Assembly (NCBI GenBank): GCA_004296455.1
Contig: AP018280.1
Span: forward strand, 1 to 64,000
Source: Calothrix sp. NIES-4101
GTDB lineage: Bacteria > Cyanobacteriota > Cyanobacteriia > Cyanobacteriales > Nostocaceae
DNA length: 64,000 nucleotides
Direction of reading: 5' to 3'
In this document: piece after piece, positions 55,662 to 64,000 of the stretch
Numbering within the stretch: position 1 is the first letter of the stretch
Layout: every line of letters begins with the position of its first letter
Position numbers and translations under genes: made by a program
The notes under the pieces: model-generated
Databases searched by the model: none
What the model was told of the DNA's origin: nothing
What the model saw: the letters and a program-made list of their open reading frames with translations, nothing else

Positions 55662-57574
55662 TAACTGTCAGCCTCCACTTTATCAATCCCAGAAAGGTCT
55701 ACACCGATAGATGATATTTTCGATTCTTGAGCTTTTATAGTTTCTGTCTCACTGGCGATAACTCCTAACCCTTTAAGCGCGTTCTCACCATCTTTCAAGG
55801 CTTCACCCATCTGCCTTTTTTCTTCCTTCAATCCTGTTACTGCGGATTGAATATCTAAAGGTGTTTGAGTTACTAACTCAATATTGCTTGCTGTTTGTTG
55901 TAATTGTTCTAGTCTGGCGAATAATGCATTATCAAAATTTGGTTGTGGGTTCATCCATGCATAGGCATTCTCGAAAACTTGTCCAGCAGCCTTTAATGCA
56001 TTCGCGATTCTAGCAACACCAGCCCCCACAACTTCTAAGGCGGTAAGAATTGATTGCTGTATTGATTGAATTAATCCAGCGATATTAGCAGCACTTTGAT
56101 AAATTCTATTAGCAGCATTCCATGCTTTATTTAAGTTGTTGTAAGTCTCTTCTCCTAATGCTGTTTTAATCGCATCAGTATAAGCTTGTCCAAGTATCGT
56201 ACCAATGTTTAAAGCATTGCCTTCCGCGTCTTTTATACCGATAAAGGTGAGAACGTTGCTTATTCCTGAAGCTAAAGTTTGAACAATATTATTGCTCAAC
56301 ATTGCAGCATTATGGAGTGTTTGCCACCAAATTAAAACGTTTAAAACACGGTCTAAATGCAGCCATTGTGCGACTTGATTGAACCGAGTCAAGAAATTTT
56401 GGAGGAAGCCGGATACACCGCCTGGTAGCTGCTCCCCTAATTTCCCATCAATTCTATTCAGAATAGTCAATTGTGCCGCATTCGCGCCACTATTCAAAGC
56501 ATTAAGTAAATTATTAGTCTTATTGTTTGTATTTGCGTTAATACTATTGCCCAAGTCGTCAAAAGCTTTGCGAGAACATCCTCCCGGTTGTAGTGTTCGA
56601 CAAAATCCCTGCGCGGCTAGTGGGGGTATTTCTGGCTTTAATTTATTAATTGTATTTGTAGTGGTAGTCTCACTAGCCTTTTGAATAATCAAAGGAATTC
56701 CAATCGTTAGTTTTAGTAAGTCTTCTAATTTTTTATTCCCTTCCTCATTCACTTTTTCTTGCTTCCTTATCCGTTCTTTTAATAAATCAATATCAGTTTT
56801 AGCAACGTCTATATCTCTGTTTTGTCTGTTGTCGATATTGATATTATCACCAACATTTTTAGCTAGATTGCCGACAGCATTTTGGAGCGTTCCCGTAGTA
56901 TCTATGTAAGGTTTAATCTGGCTTCTAATATAAGGTTCAAAGATTCGCCCAACAGTAACGCTATTCTGCTGAATCTCAGCAATTAATTTATCCTTGTCCA
57001 GCTTCCTGTCGATTTTAGGGTTAAGTTCTTTTCTAATATCTGCAATTTTCCCGTCGATTAGTCTCGGTATTCCCAATAATTCCTTATTAATAATTGTCGG
57101 AATTTGACTGACAGAAATTAATGCCTTAGCCGCATCACTAGACGCTTTATTAATTCTGTCGATGATGTTTGCTGGTAAATTACCATTGCCAGCACCATTC
57201 CTAATTAAATTATCTATTCTTCCATCAAGTATTTTTCTACCAGTGCGAACCTCATACAAGGCATCATTCGCTTTTTTATCTGTAGTAGTAATCTTACCCT
57301 CAAGTATTTTTCTACCAGCGCGAACCTCATACAAGGCATCATTCGCATTTTTCGCCACGGAAGCAATTTTAGTATCAAGTATTTTTCTGCCAGCGCGAAC
57401 CTCATACAAGGCATCGTTCGCTTGTTTCTTGATTGCATCAATTCTTATCTGAAAATTCGTAAGTTGCTTATTTACATAAATACGAATTTCACCAACTGCT
57501 TTTGACAATCGATCTAAGTCAGCAGAATTAATTTTCTCCCGTTTTTCTAATTGCTTAATTCGATTATTAGACAT
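55661..57574 (-). CDS. Long coiled-coil protein, possible tape-measure protein
   Basis: 637 residues, largest of the operon. The N-terminal ~120 residues are coiled coil with three 25-residue repeats (ANDALYEVRAGRKILD). The middle is helical and lysine/asparagine-rich with a cysteine pair (FCRTLQPGGCSRK). The C-terminal third has hydrophobic helices (LIWWQTLHNAAMLSNNIVQT, AGVARIANALKAAG). Long helical proteins with internal repeats and late hydrophobic segments are typical of tape-measure proteins. That role is inferred. Confidence 0.5.
   Translation of the reverse strand: MSNNRIKQLEKREKINSADLDRLSKAVGEIRIYVNKQLTNFQIRIDAIKKQANDALYEVRAGRKILDTKIASVAKNANDALYEVRAGRKILEGKITTTDKKANDALYEVRTGRKILDGRIDNLIRNGAGNGNLPANIIDRINKASSDAAKALISVSQIPTIINKELLGIPRLIDGKIADIRKELNPKIDRKLDKDKLIAEIQQNSVTVGRIFEPYIRSQIKPYIDTTGTLQNAVGNLAKNVGDNINIDNRQNRDIDVAKTDIDLLKERIRKQEKVNEEGNKKLEDLLKLTIGIPLIIQKASETTTTNTINKLKPEIPPLAAQGFCRTLQPGGCSRKAFDDLGNSINANTNNKTNNLLNALNSGANAAQLTILNRIDGKLGEQLPGGVSGFLQNFLTRFNQVAQWLHLDRVLNVLIWWQTLHNAAMLSNNIVQTLASGISNVLTFIGIKDAEGNALNIGTILGQAYTDAIKTALGEETYNNLNKAWNAANRIYQSAANIAGLIQSIQQSILTALEVVGAGVARIANALKAAGQVFENAYAWMNPQPNFDNALFARLEQLQQTASNIELVTQTPLDIQSAVTGLKEEKRQMGEALKDGENALKGLGVIASETETIKAQESKISSIGVDLSGIDKVEADS
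57214..57441 (-). repeat. 75-bp tandem repeat in coding sequence
   Basis: Three units of 25 residues spaced exactly 75 bp, with the GGCATC(A/G)TTCGC block at 57262, 57337 and 57412. Nearly identical over ANDALYEVR and diverged in the rest. Confidence 0.9.
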
Positions 57575-57613
57575 CTCCAGAAATGGAGGATCAACCCTGA
57601 TTACATAAAGCTT

Positions 57614-58141
57614 TTATCTTCTTTTTTGGAGATGTCTATTTTGATTAATTGCAGTTTTCAAGGTTCTAGCGGCTTCTCTACCAAATAAATCAATCTGGTT
57701 TTGAGTCGATTTATTCAACTCCCCTGATAACCAGAGATTCCCTAAACCTAACCCAACTCCTGCGATACCGAACGCAAAATTAGCAGCACCAACTATTTTG
57801 CTTGCGGCTGCATTACCTAATGCCTTAGTTATTGGTTTAGTTAGTTTCTCTATCCCCTTTACAGCTTTTTCAATTCCAGGAATCTTTTTAACAATTCCTT
57901 CTAAATTTCTACGTTGCTTGGTAAAAAAGTCTACGGCTGGTTTCGCCTTTCTCTGGAATGCCTTTATTTCTGAATTTCTCGCAATGTAATCTTTTTTAAA
58001 TTTCGAGAACTGATTCGCTAAATCTCTCCCCTCCCTCAGCCATTTCGCGGCTGGCTTCATCTTGGGAACTAATTCATTTAATACCCTTGCAGTTTCCTGG
58101 AAACTTGCATTACTGGGAATAGACACTCTACCTAAACTCAT
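57614..58141 (-). CDS. Unknown helical protein of the phage-like operon
   Basis: 175 residues, helical and basic, with a hydrophobic glycine-rich stretch (FAFGIAGVGLGLGNLWLSG) that may insert in a membrane. It ends in a basic tail (QNRHLQKRR). No family recognised. It lies two bases from the following 90-residue gene's stop region and belongs to the same transcript. Confidence 0.5.
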   Translation of the reverse strand: MSLGRVSIPSNASFQETARVLNELVPKMKPAAKWLREGRDLANQFSKFKKDYIARNSEIKAFQRKAKPAVDFFTKQRRNLEGIVKKIPGIEKAVKGIEKLTKPITKALGNAAASKIVGAANFAFGIAGVGLGLGNLWLSGELNKSTQNQIDLFGREAARTLKTAINQNRHLQKRR

Positions 58142-58143
58142 AT

Positions 58144-58416
58144 CTAGAAATTAAATAAATTAACGATAAATTGTAGAGACTTATTAGCTGTTTTAATAGC
58201 TTTGTCAGTTGTATTAACGTAGTTAGCTAATTGCCTAACAGCACTTTCTAACTCTGCTAATCGCTTATAAATAGAAGATAGATCGACGCTATTACCTTTA
58301 TCCTTACAGCATCTTGCTTGCTCTTTTTCAAGAGCGTCTAACCTTTTACCTAATCCATCAATTTTATTCCCTAGTCTCCCAAGAGCCGCATCAATTTCAT
58401 CACATGAATTTGCCAT
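58144..58416 (-). CDS. Small coiled-coil protein of the phage-like operon
   Basis: 90 residues, nearly all heptad-like (GRLGNKIDGLGKRLDALEKE, IYKRLAELESAVRQLANYV), with a CC pair (ARCCKDKG). Probably forms a bundle. No family recognised. Confidence 0.5.
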   Translation of the reverse strand: MANSCDEIDAALGRLGNKIDGLGKRLDALEKEQARCCKDKGNSVDLSSIYKRLAELESAVRQLANYVNTTDKAIKTANKSLQFIVNLFNF

Positions 58417-58419
58417 AAA

Positions 58420-59037
58420 TCACTTAATCCTATTCGCTAAATTATGTATTTTCTGAGCGGTAGAAGCGCACGGCAAGCAGCAATATCCAGGGTAACTATC
58501 CTTTTCGCATTTAACGTGTTCTTCCGGACAATTATCATCACAAGAATAATCAAATGAGCATTTCTTCCCTATCTTGCTATTAAAAACAGTTCCATCTTCC
58601 GTGGTAATAACAATCTGGCATCCCGCAATATTACAGTTGTCACAGTCGCCTGAGCCGTCTGGCAATATTTGGTCTCTTTCTATGGCCTCTAGGAATCTAG
58701 CGTGTGTCTTCCCTTCATGAGTTCCACTCCAATAAAAATAATGGTAGCCAACTTGAATGACATCATCGACAACTAGCCATGCACCATCGTTAACCAAACT
58801 AGGATCGGGCTGATACTTTGCTGATACTCCACATGCATAATGACGGAAAGTTGTAACACCGTCCGTCTGTCCCCAAAAATGCCAGCATCTTGCATTCTGA
58901 TTGCTAATTGAAACATCTTTATTTGTTATACATAACGGAGCCTTTAACTCTACGTTTGTTGTTTTTTCGTCTATAGTAATTTCAACTTTTACTTTTGTGG
59001 CATTATCACAAGCCAAGATTCCATTAGCGCATTCCAT
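58420..59037 (-). CDS. Cysteine-rich unknown protein of the phage-like operon
   Basis: 205 residues with about 19 cysteines, clustered as CDNCNIAGC and, near the end, CSFDYSCDDNC, CEKD and CCLPC. The middle is aromatic (HYFYWSGTHEGKTHARFLEA). The cysteines suggest metal binding or disulfides. This is unusual for a phage virion protein and might mean an extracellular or spike protein. No family recognised. Confidence 0.55.
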   Translation of the reverse strand: MECANGILACDNATKVKVEITIDEKTTNVELKAPLCITNKDVSISNQNARCWHFWGQTDGVTTFRHYACGVSAKYQPDPSLVNDGAWLVVDDVIQVGYHYFYWSGTHEGKTHARFLEAIERDQILPDGSGDCDNCNIAGCQIVITTEDGTVFNSKIGKKCSFDYSCDDNCPEEHVKCEKDSYPGYCCLPCASTAQKIHNLANRIK

Positions 59038-59038
59038 A

Positions 59039-59440
59039 TTAATAATCCATTGGATTGATTACATTATTATTTTCTGGTAATTCATTATTTTCTAATGTAA
59101 TTGTGTTGAATAATTGAATCAATATAATATTATTTCGAGTATTGTCATTAATAATAGTTCTCCACTTTGATACTTTTATATTGTCATTATTGATATTGGT
59201 GTTATTTATGATAAGGTTCACCAATACCGCCACAAAAAGACTCTCAGCAGTATTATTCACATTAGGAGTCAGCCCCAATAAATCACTTTTTTTAATTATC
59301 AAATTTGATAAGCTTTGCCTAGAATCAGCCCCGAAAAATACCTGAAAACTTGATTGATAATTTATTTGATTCGGCTGTAGGGATAAGGATGCGATCGCAA
59401 TGGTTAAAGAGCTTGCAATTGTTGGAGATAAAAAAATCAT
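59039..59440 (-). CDS. Unknown protein, paralogue of the 110-residue protein
   Basis: 133 residues. Shares with the gene at 60210-60542 the order FQVFFGA, LIIKKSDLLGLTP, NNTAESLFVAVL and a terminal NPMDY (the other has VQVFGA, LIISKTDLATVGLT, NNTAESLVVGIL, DPDDY). It has about 25 extra N-terminal residues. Adjacent duplicated genes of this kind often make a hetero-oligomeric tube or capsid decoration. That role is speculative. Confidence 0.55.
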   Translation of the reverse strand: MIFLSPTIASSLTIAIASLSLQPNQINYQSSFQVFFGADSRQSLSNLIIKKSDLLGLTPNVNNTAESLFVAVLVNLIINNTNINNDNIKVSKWRTIINDNTRNNIILIQLFNTITLENNELPENNNVINPMDY

Positions 59441-60210
59441 TGAATTCTTACTGCCAGCCCTGCGGATGTATTGTTAATTAGCAAGTACTGTTTGGTATCG
59501 CCAGGAAATGACAAAGTATCATACCTAGAGCCACCATTGCCACAAGCCAAGCAAATATCATCAGAAGTTTTCCCAGCACCGCCAGCGTTACTACTAGTAA
59601 GTAATATATTCCCAGCAAATATATCTCTCCTGTTCGTTTGAGGGTTAGCTATTCCCATCCGAGTAGATGATAAAAATTCGTATTCGGAAACTGTGTAAGG
59701 AAATTTTGAACTACTTCGTAATGCCAACAAAGTTGTTGATGTAAAAATAAATCCCCACGTCCATGCATTTAAATCCCACCAAGAAGGGCGATTCTCTGGC
59801 ATGAGGATTCCCAGAAGCATAAAAACAGTACCTTGAGTAAGAGAAATAAACTTGTATTCATTTCCCCCGCTTAGTGCGACAAATTGAATTAATGAGCTTG
59901 TACTTAAAGACCCCATACTAACTTCCGTGCTGGCGTTAGTAGCTGCCTTGGTCGAAGTATTCCAGCCTGCCATTATTTGCTGCAATACTTGCAAAGCACT
60001 GGTTATTCTAATCCTTAAGTAATTACTCCCAAACGTTTTGGAAGCGTCCACATCAACCTTATAGACCAATATTCGATCCGTTCCACTGGTGTAATTGTCG
60101 AATGGGGAAGAAAAGCCAGCATTAGCGAATGCTGTTAACAAAGCATTTACTAATGTGGTTTGACTTATCGTTGCCGCTAAAGATGTATCTGTTCTCGTTG
60201 CGATCGCCAT
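59437..60210 (-). CDS. Unknown protein of the phage-like operon
   Basis: 257 residues, serine/threonine-rich and beta-leaning (LLTAFANAGFSSPFDNYTSG, WDLNAWTWGFIFTSTTLLAL), between the two paralogues and overlapping the next gene by 4 bases. The composition suits a virion or adhesin surface protein. No family recognised. Confidence 0.5.
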   Translation of the reverse strand: MAIATRTDTSLAATISQTTLVNALLTAFANAGFSSPFDNYTSGTDRILVYKVDVDASKTFGSNYLRIRITSALQVLQQIMAGWNTSTKAATNASTEVSMGSLSTSSLIQFVALSGGNEYKFISLTQGTVFMLLGILMPENRPSWWDLNAWTWGFIFTSTTLLALRSSSKFPYTVSEYEFLSSTRMGIANPQTNRRDIFAGNILLTSSNAGGAGKTSDDICLACGNGGSRYDTLSFPGDTKQYLLINNTSAGLAVRIQ

Positions 60211-60542
60211 TAGTAATCGTCGGGGTCTATCCCTGTAACTGTGTCGGGGGTCTCTAAATTGATAGTTAACGTCAACTGGCGATAATTTGAATTGTTTCTG
60301 TTGATGATGGTCGGTGTCGCGTCATCCGATATAGTCACTTGAATATCTGTATTCGTCTCTTGCTTGGTTGTATTTAGTTCGACCTTAGCAAGCTGAAGTA
60401 TCCCAACCACCAAACTCTCAGCCGTGTTGTTGGCTGAAGCTGTCAACCCAACAGTTGCTAGGTCAGTTTTACTAATTATTAATTCGGTGGCGGTTTGAGT
60501 AGCGTTCGCGCCGAAAACCTGAACTAATGTAGGTTCTGCCAT
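60210..60542 (-). CDS. Unknown small protein, first gene of the phage-like operon
   Basis: 110 residues starting MAEPTLVQVFGANATQTATE. Beta-rich, no cysteines, paralogous to the 133-residue protein two genes downstream. Its stop overlaps the start of the next gene by a base. As first gene in the run it lies next to the probable promoter. Confidence 0.55.
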   Translation of the reverse strand: MAEPTLVQVFGANATQTATELIISKTDLATVGLTASANNTAESLVVGILQLAKVELNTTKQETNTDIQVTISDDATPTIINRNNSNYRQLTLTINLETPDTVTGIDPDDY

Positions 60543-60991
60543 TGATTTAATTACCTGTAATACTACTTAATCATCCATATATTATGGATAAATGTACACC
60601 CGGTAAACACGGATATAGCGATAATAGTAGTATTTTGAGTAGCGCGATCGCACTTCTCAACCCCTTCTGGTAATGGGTAATTTTGAGTTAAAAATATGCC
60701 TGATTGAGTAGCAAATGAGTAGCATTTTAATTTACGATGCCAGAACGACCGTCAAATAGGGATTTACTTATTTCTGAGGTGATAACCGTACTGGAGAAGG
60801 GGTAGAGAGGTGATGATTCAAGAACATTAATTAAAGATTAAATTTCTCTTTAAATTTGCTCAATTTTTAAGTGCGATCGCAATTACTCAGTAATTTATAT
60901 TACATAATATTAATCTTGATATGAAAATATGATTACAGTATGTGAAGTATAAGAGTAAAGACCTTTGTCATAATACTTAGTGGTTATATAA
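60543..60991. promoter_or_regulatory. Divergent intergenic region
   Basis: About 450 AT-rich bases between the minus-strand operon and a plus-strand gene. Holds an inverted repeat ATCCAT/ATGGAT (60573-60589) 31 bases upstream of the operon start, which may be an operator, and HIP1 sites. No gene is seen. Confidence 0.4.
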
Positions 60992-61879
60992 ATGTATTTT
61001 GTGAGAGATAAGTTACAGGATGCATCCCGCACTGGAAATTACCGATTATCGTTGAAAAGTAAAATAATATACTTAGTCTTGGGGTTTTTATTACTGTTAC
61101 TAGTTTATTCTGGTTTGATCAGAAGCCCCATTAATACTTTAGTCGGATTAATTCTATTTTTATTCGGTTTTTTGTTGTTAATTAAAGGAAATATTGCCGA
61201 GAGAAGAAAGCATAAATTAACAATTATAAATTCTCTCGCCAATCATGAATCACTTAGTGAGAGCCAAAAAATAATCGATAGTCCAGATGGTTATTTAAAC
61301 GTGATTATTCCCCATAAAAATTGTAAAAGTCTCTATATTAATATTGAAAATCATCAAATCAAAATTAGTGATGATATTTCTCAGACACTTGAGGGATTGA
61401 GAGATGTTTTTCATCAAATGCTTGTAATAGCAGAAAACCCAGTAGAAACAATCAATAAGTTTGCTCAAGAATTGCTACAAGAGCTAGAGAATAAACCAGA
61501 AACTAAACAGTATTTTAATATAGATGCAGACATAGACTCACAGAAATTAGTGAATCAAATAATTAAAATTTTACTCGCTCCCAAAGTTTATCCGATTAGA
61601 AAAATAAATAATAATGGTGATTTAGTACGTGTAGAATACCTTGAGGATGACGAAGAATTTGAGAATATTATGATCTATAAAGGATATACGATTCACTTAC
61701 ATAAAAACCAAAATAATCGCTGGCATTATCACATTCAAAATAGAGATTTATTATTTTTAAAATTAAACAGAAGGTGGCGACGTTATTCTCGAAAAGAAAA
61801 TGCGATCGCACGAGCAAAAAAACGAATTAAAGAAGATATCTTTAAAAATTGGGAAAATAGCATGGATAACCCTAACTAA
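60992..61879 (+). CDS. Membrane protein of unknown function
   Basis: 295 residues. Two closely spaced membrane helices at about 24-43 (IIYLVLGFLLLLLVYSGL) and 46-64 (TLVGLILFLFGFLLLI), then a cytoplasmic-looking domain of about 225 residues with helical middle and a basic end (LKLNRRWRRYSRKENAIARA). No family recognised. Not obviously part of the phage-like block, as it is on the other strand. Confidence 0.6.
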   Translation: MYFVRDKLQDASRTGNYRLSLKSKIIYLVLGFLLLLLVYSGLIRSPINTLVGLILFLFGFLLLIKGNIAERRKHKLTIINSLANHESLSESQKIIDSPDGYLNVIIPHKNCKSLYINIENHQIKISDDISQTLEGLRDVFHQMLVIAENPVETINKFAQELLQELENKPETKQYFNIDADIDSQKLVNQIIKILLAPKVYPIRKINNNGDLVRVEYLEDDEEFENIMIYKGYTIHLHKNQNNRWHYHIQNRDLLFLKLNRRWRRYSRKENAIARAKKRIKEDIFKNWENSMDNPN

Positions 61880-61882
61880 ATT

Positions 61883-61942
61883 AGGCGTTGCTAAGTCATG
61901 GGATGATGTCACCATCAATTCATTCCGCACTTAGGCAACGCC
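61883..61942. repeat. 60-bp near-palindromic repeat
   Basis: GGCGTTGCTAAGT at 61883 and ACTTAGGCAACGCC ending 61942. The symmetry extends with mismatches to about 23 bp each side. Probably a small non-autonomous mobile repeat just past the stop of the membrane-protein gene. Confidence 0.6.
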
Positions 61943-61989
61943 AACAAAGCTTGTATATTCTAAGCCTCCTGTCGCTTGCGCTTACCTAA

Positions 61990-63287
61990 GGATCGTGGAT
62001 TAAATAAGGTGTAATACTGCCAATAATATCAGTACACTAGAAGGGTAAATTGAGAACTGGTAAATGATGCACCCTTACCCTGGTGAAATTGAAGTTCAAA
62101 TGCAACGATATTATGAATCGTTGTCGGAGAAGGATTGCCGCCGATATGCAGCAATTGAAGCAGTAAAATTAGGGTACGGGGGACAGGCATACATCCGTCG
62201 CTTGCTGGGATGCCATCACGAAACCTTACAATTAGGCTTGCGAGAACTTGAGGACGAAACGGCGCTTGGGCAGGAGAGGATTCGCCAACCCGGAGGTGGA
62301 CGGAAATCAGCCTTCGAGACAATTGTTGGATTAGACGAGGCGTTTTTGCGAGTGTTGGAGAGGCACACAGCAGGTTCGCCGATGGATGAAAGTGTCAAGT
62401 GGACCAATCTCAAGCGTCATGAGATTGCAGGATTGCTGGGAAATGAAGGAATCGAAGTGAGTGTGACAGTGGTAGACCAGTTGTTGGAGAAATATAACTT
62501 TCGTAAACGTAAAGCAGTAAAGACCCTGGCAACAGGAGAGAATCAATATCGCAACGAGCAATTTGAGACGATTGACCAACTTAAGCACTCTTATCAAACG
62601 GCAGGTAATCCGGTCATGAGTATGGACACCAAAAAAAAGAATTAATTGGGCAGTTATACCGGGAGGGACAACTATACACTCAAGAAACGATAGAGGTGTT
62701 TGACCATGATTGGCCAACGCTTGCGACTGGAGTTGCCATTCCCCATGGGCTGTACGATATAACAGACAATGTGGGTTATATCCAGATTGGCATCAGCCAC
62801 GATACCAGTGAATTAGCCTGTGACTCAATTCGCTACTGGTGGAACACCTATGGTAAGACGCGTTATTCTTTGGCAAATTCAATTTTGCTGTTATGTGATG
62901 GTGGCGGTAGCAATAGCTCTCGCTATTACATCTTCAAACAGGACTTACAGGCATTAGTTAATGAACTGGGCATCGAAATTCGTATCGCTCATTATCCGCC
63001 CTACACCTCCAAGTATAATCCGATTGAGCATCGTTTGTTTCCTCATATCTCTCGCGTTTGTCAGGGGATGATTTTTGAGAGTATCCAGACTGTAAAAGAC
63101 TTAATGGCAAAGGCAACCACTCGCACAGGACTCAAAGTTTTTACAACGATTCTCGATAAAACCTATCAAACGGGTCGAAAAGTGGCTGAAGATTTCAAAT
63201 CAAACATGAAGATTGTTTTTGATGAATTTTTGCCCCAATGGAATTACACCGCTAAACCAGAATTACACTTTATTTAATCCACGATCC
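61990..63287 (+). mobile_element. ISAzo13-family element, 1298 bp
   Basis: Ends GGATCGTGGATTAAATAA and TTATTTAATCCACGATCC are 18-bp perfect inverted repeats, flanked by TAA duplications (61987-61989 and 63288-63290). Confidence 0.92.
62064..63277 (+). CDS. ISAzo13-family transposase made by frameshifting
   Basis: Two frames: 62064-62645 (HTH and start of the catalytic domain, to VMSMDTKKKN) and a second ending at 63277 (VFDHDWPTLATGVAIPHGLY, LLCDGGGSNSS, YPPYTSKYNPIEHRLFPH). They meet at a run of eight A (about 62630-62637). Slippage gives SMDTKKKELIGQLYREG. The VMSMDTKKKE block with D, D and E residues is the Rhodopirellula-type DDE transposase of ISAzo13. Confidence 0.9.
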
Positions 63288-63538
63288 TAAGGAGCTTGCA
63301 CTAATAGCACCTACAGCCATTAAACCTAATAATGATGCGGGTTCGGGGACTGACTGAACTCCTTTAACTGCGATCGCATTTACATCAAAACCATCTCTAT
63401 CATTTCCTGTCTTGGATTGATCTAGTACTTTCACGTACTTATAAGTATTATTATTTCCAATCTTTAGTGTCGCACCTTCGGCTTCTTTGTAAGCGCCACT
63501 AGTAATATTTTCAATAACACCAATTGATAATATACTCT

Positions 63539-63677
63539 AGACTTGTTGCGAATTAAGCTAAGAAAGTGCCTAAAACCCTTGTGAATCAAAGCGTTTAGCG
63601 ATTTACATCCATAAACGGCTGTAAGCCTTATTGTGTAAGCTTTTCAGTCGTTTCAAATTTTATTACGCAACAAATCT
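63539..63677. repeat. 139-bp MITE
   Basis: Ends AGACTTGTTGCGAAT and the complement of ATTACGCAACAAATCT are imperfect inverted repeats of about 16 bp. TCT occurs on both sides. It marks the point where the PEP-CTERM coding sequence stops. Confidence 0.6.
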
Positions 63678-63746
63678 TCTATATACCGTAATGACTAGCG
63701 AAACAAAGCAATATGCTCCATCGACACAGCATAATCATGCACCAAT

Positions 63747-63779
63747 AAAAAAAAAGGCAGAAGTTAGAACTTCCACCTT
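63747..63779 (-). terminator. Terminator after the antiporter gene
   Basis: On the minus strand GGTGGAAGT, loop, ACTTCTGCC followed by nine T. It ends the antiporter transcript 40 bases past its stop. Confidence 0.85.
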
Positions 63780-63818
63780 CACAATTCACTTTACGGTGAC
63801 ACAAATCAAAAATTAACT

Positions 63819-64000
63819 TTAACTAATCACATCAACTTGCTTTTCCAATGATTTCTGCGGTTCTACTGTTTCCTTAAACGCTAATCTCAACAATGGGGGA
63901 GCAATAAACGTTGTCAAAATCACCATCATAATAATTGCTGCTTGCAATGGTTTATCCAAAACACCACTAGCAGAACCAATTCCCGCAAATACCAAACCAA
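63819..64000 (-). CDS. Cation:proton antiporter, C-terminus (runs off the window)
   Basis: The visible last 60 residues are GLVFAGIGSASGVLDKPLQA, AIIMMVILTTFIAPPLLRLA and a cytoplasmic tail ending KQVDVIS. A final membrane helix followed by TxxIAPPLLR is typical of CPA2-type Na+/H+ or K+/H+ antiporters. The rest is outside the window. Confidence 0.75.
   Translation of the reverse strand, partial: GLVFAGIGSASGVLDKPLQAAIIMMVILTTFIAPPLLRLAFKETVEPQKSLEKQVDVIS

Larger units (their letters stand above)
61960..63534 (-). pseudogene. PEP-CTERM surface protein, fragment split by ISAzo13
   Basis: Minus strand from 63534: IENITSGAYKEAEGATLKIG, KYVKVLDQSKTGNDRDGFDV, then the sorting signal SVPEPASLLGLMAVGAISAS. 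The IS interrupts it, and on the other side (61989-61960) it ends LGKRKRQEA and stop. Joined, this is a textbook PEP motif, hydrophobic helix and basic tail, marking an exported protein handled by an exosortase. The upstream part is missing beyond a MITE at 63539. Confidence 0.8.

Noticed and set aside
57162-57452. Plus-strand and alternate-frame open frames with internal repeats
   Set aside because: They are shadows of the 75-bp repeats in the 637-residue gene on the minus strand.

Overview
The window comes from a cyanobacterium, most likely a filamentous one. It is AT-rich, carries many GCGATCGC (HIP1) sites, short palindromic and heptamer repeats, a PEP-CTERM protein and a Cas12k transposon, and is crowded with IS elements. 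It reads as an accessory or decaying region: only a few genes look like ordinary chromosomal ones (a DUF2064 glycosyltransferase near 11.5 kb and the end of an antiporter gene at the right edge).

Positions 1-23214 are a rearranged mobile-DNA zone. A 7346-bp inverted repeat (1-7346 and 15869-23214) carries a nest of group II introns. An outer intron (A) is split by intron B inside its reverse-transcriptase gene. B is split by a complete intron C inside its own reverse-transcriptase gene. A remnant of a fourth intron (D) is fused into A. Between the two copies lies a stack of broken transposases (IS5-, ISL3-, IS4- and IS701-like). These are further interrupted by a ~107-bp MITE with heptamer repeats, by GAGTCC-type palindromes and by a small GC hairpin.

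Positions 23591-46071 hold a tRNA-Cys gene followed by a type V-K CRISPR-associated transposon (CAST) of 22.4 kb, with perfect 24-bp terminal inverted repeats. From the tRNA side it contains a homing crRNA, a short CRISPR array, a tracrRNA, cas12k, a divergent MerR-type regulator (cvkR-like), defence cargo (a GmrSD-like type IV restriction enzyme, a type I restriction-modification system with an AlbA/ATPase protein and a YgjP-like metallopeptidase), then tniQ, tnsC and tnsB. The homing spacer matches 17 nt of the tRNA-Cys gene. The match has a GTG PAM, and the transposon end lies 63 bp beyond that PAM, so the sequence itself records how the element chose its site. The element now looks disabled: tnsB is split by an IS1380-type element, the GmrSD gene by a 1678-bp IS, and hsdS by an IS630. 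The tracrRNA has gained a 53-bp palindromic repeat.

Positions 46072-50643 contain a truncated tyrosine recombinase, an ISAs1 element, a histidine kinase lacking its sensor part, and a possible relic of another CAST end. Positions 50807-60542 (minus strand) hold a compact operon of about twelve mostly unrecognised genes with phage-structural character (coiled-coil/tape-measure-like protein, fibre-like protein), followed across an IS630 by a holin-like protein and an amidase. This may be a prophage remnant or tail-like particle and is the least characterised block. The right edge has a membrane protein of unknown function, an ISAzo13 element inserted in a PEP-CTERM gene, a MITE, and the C-terminus of a cation:proton antiporter.
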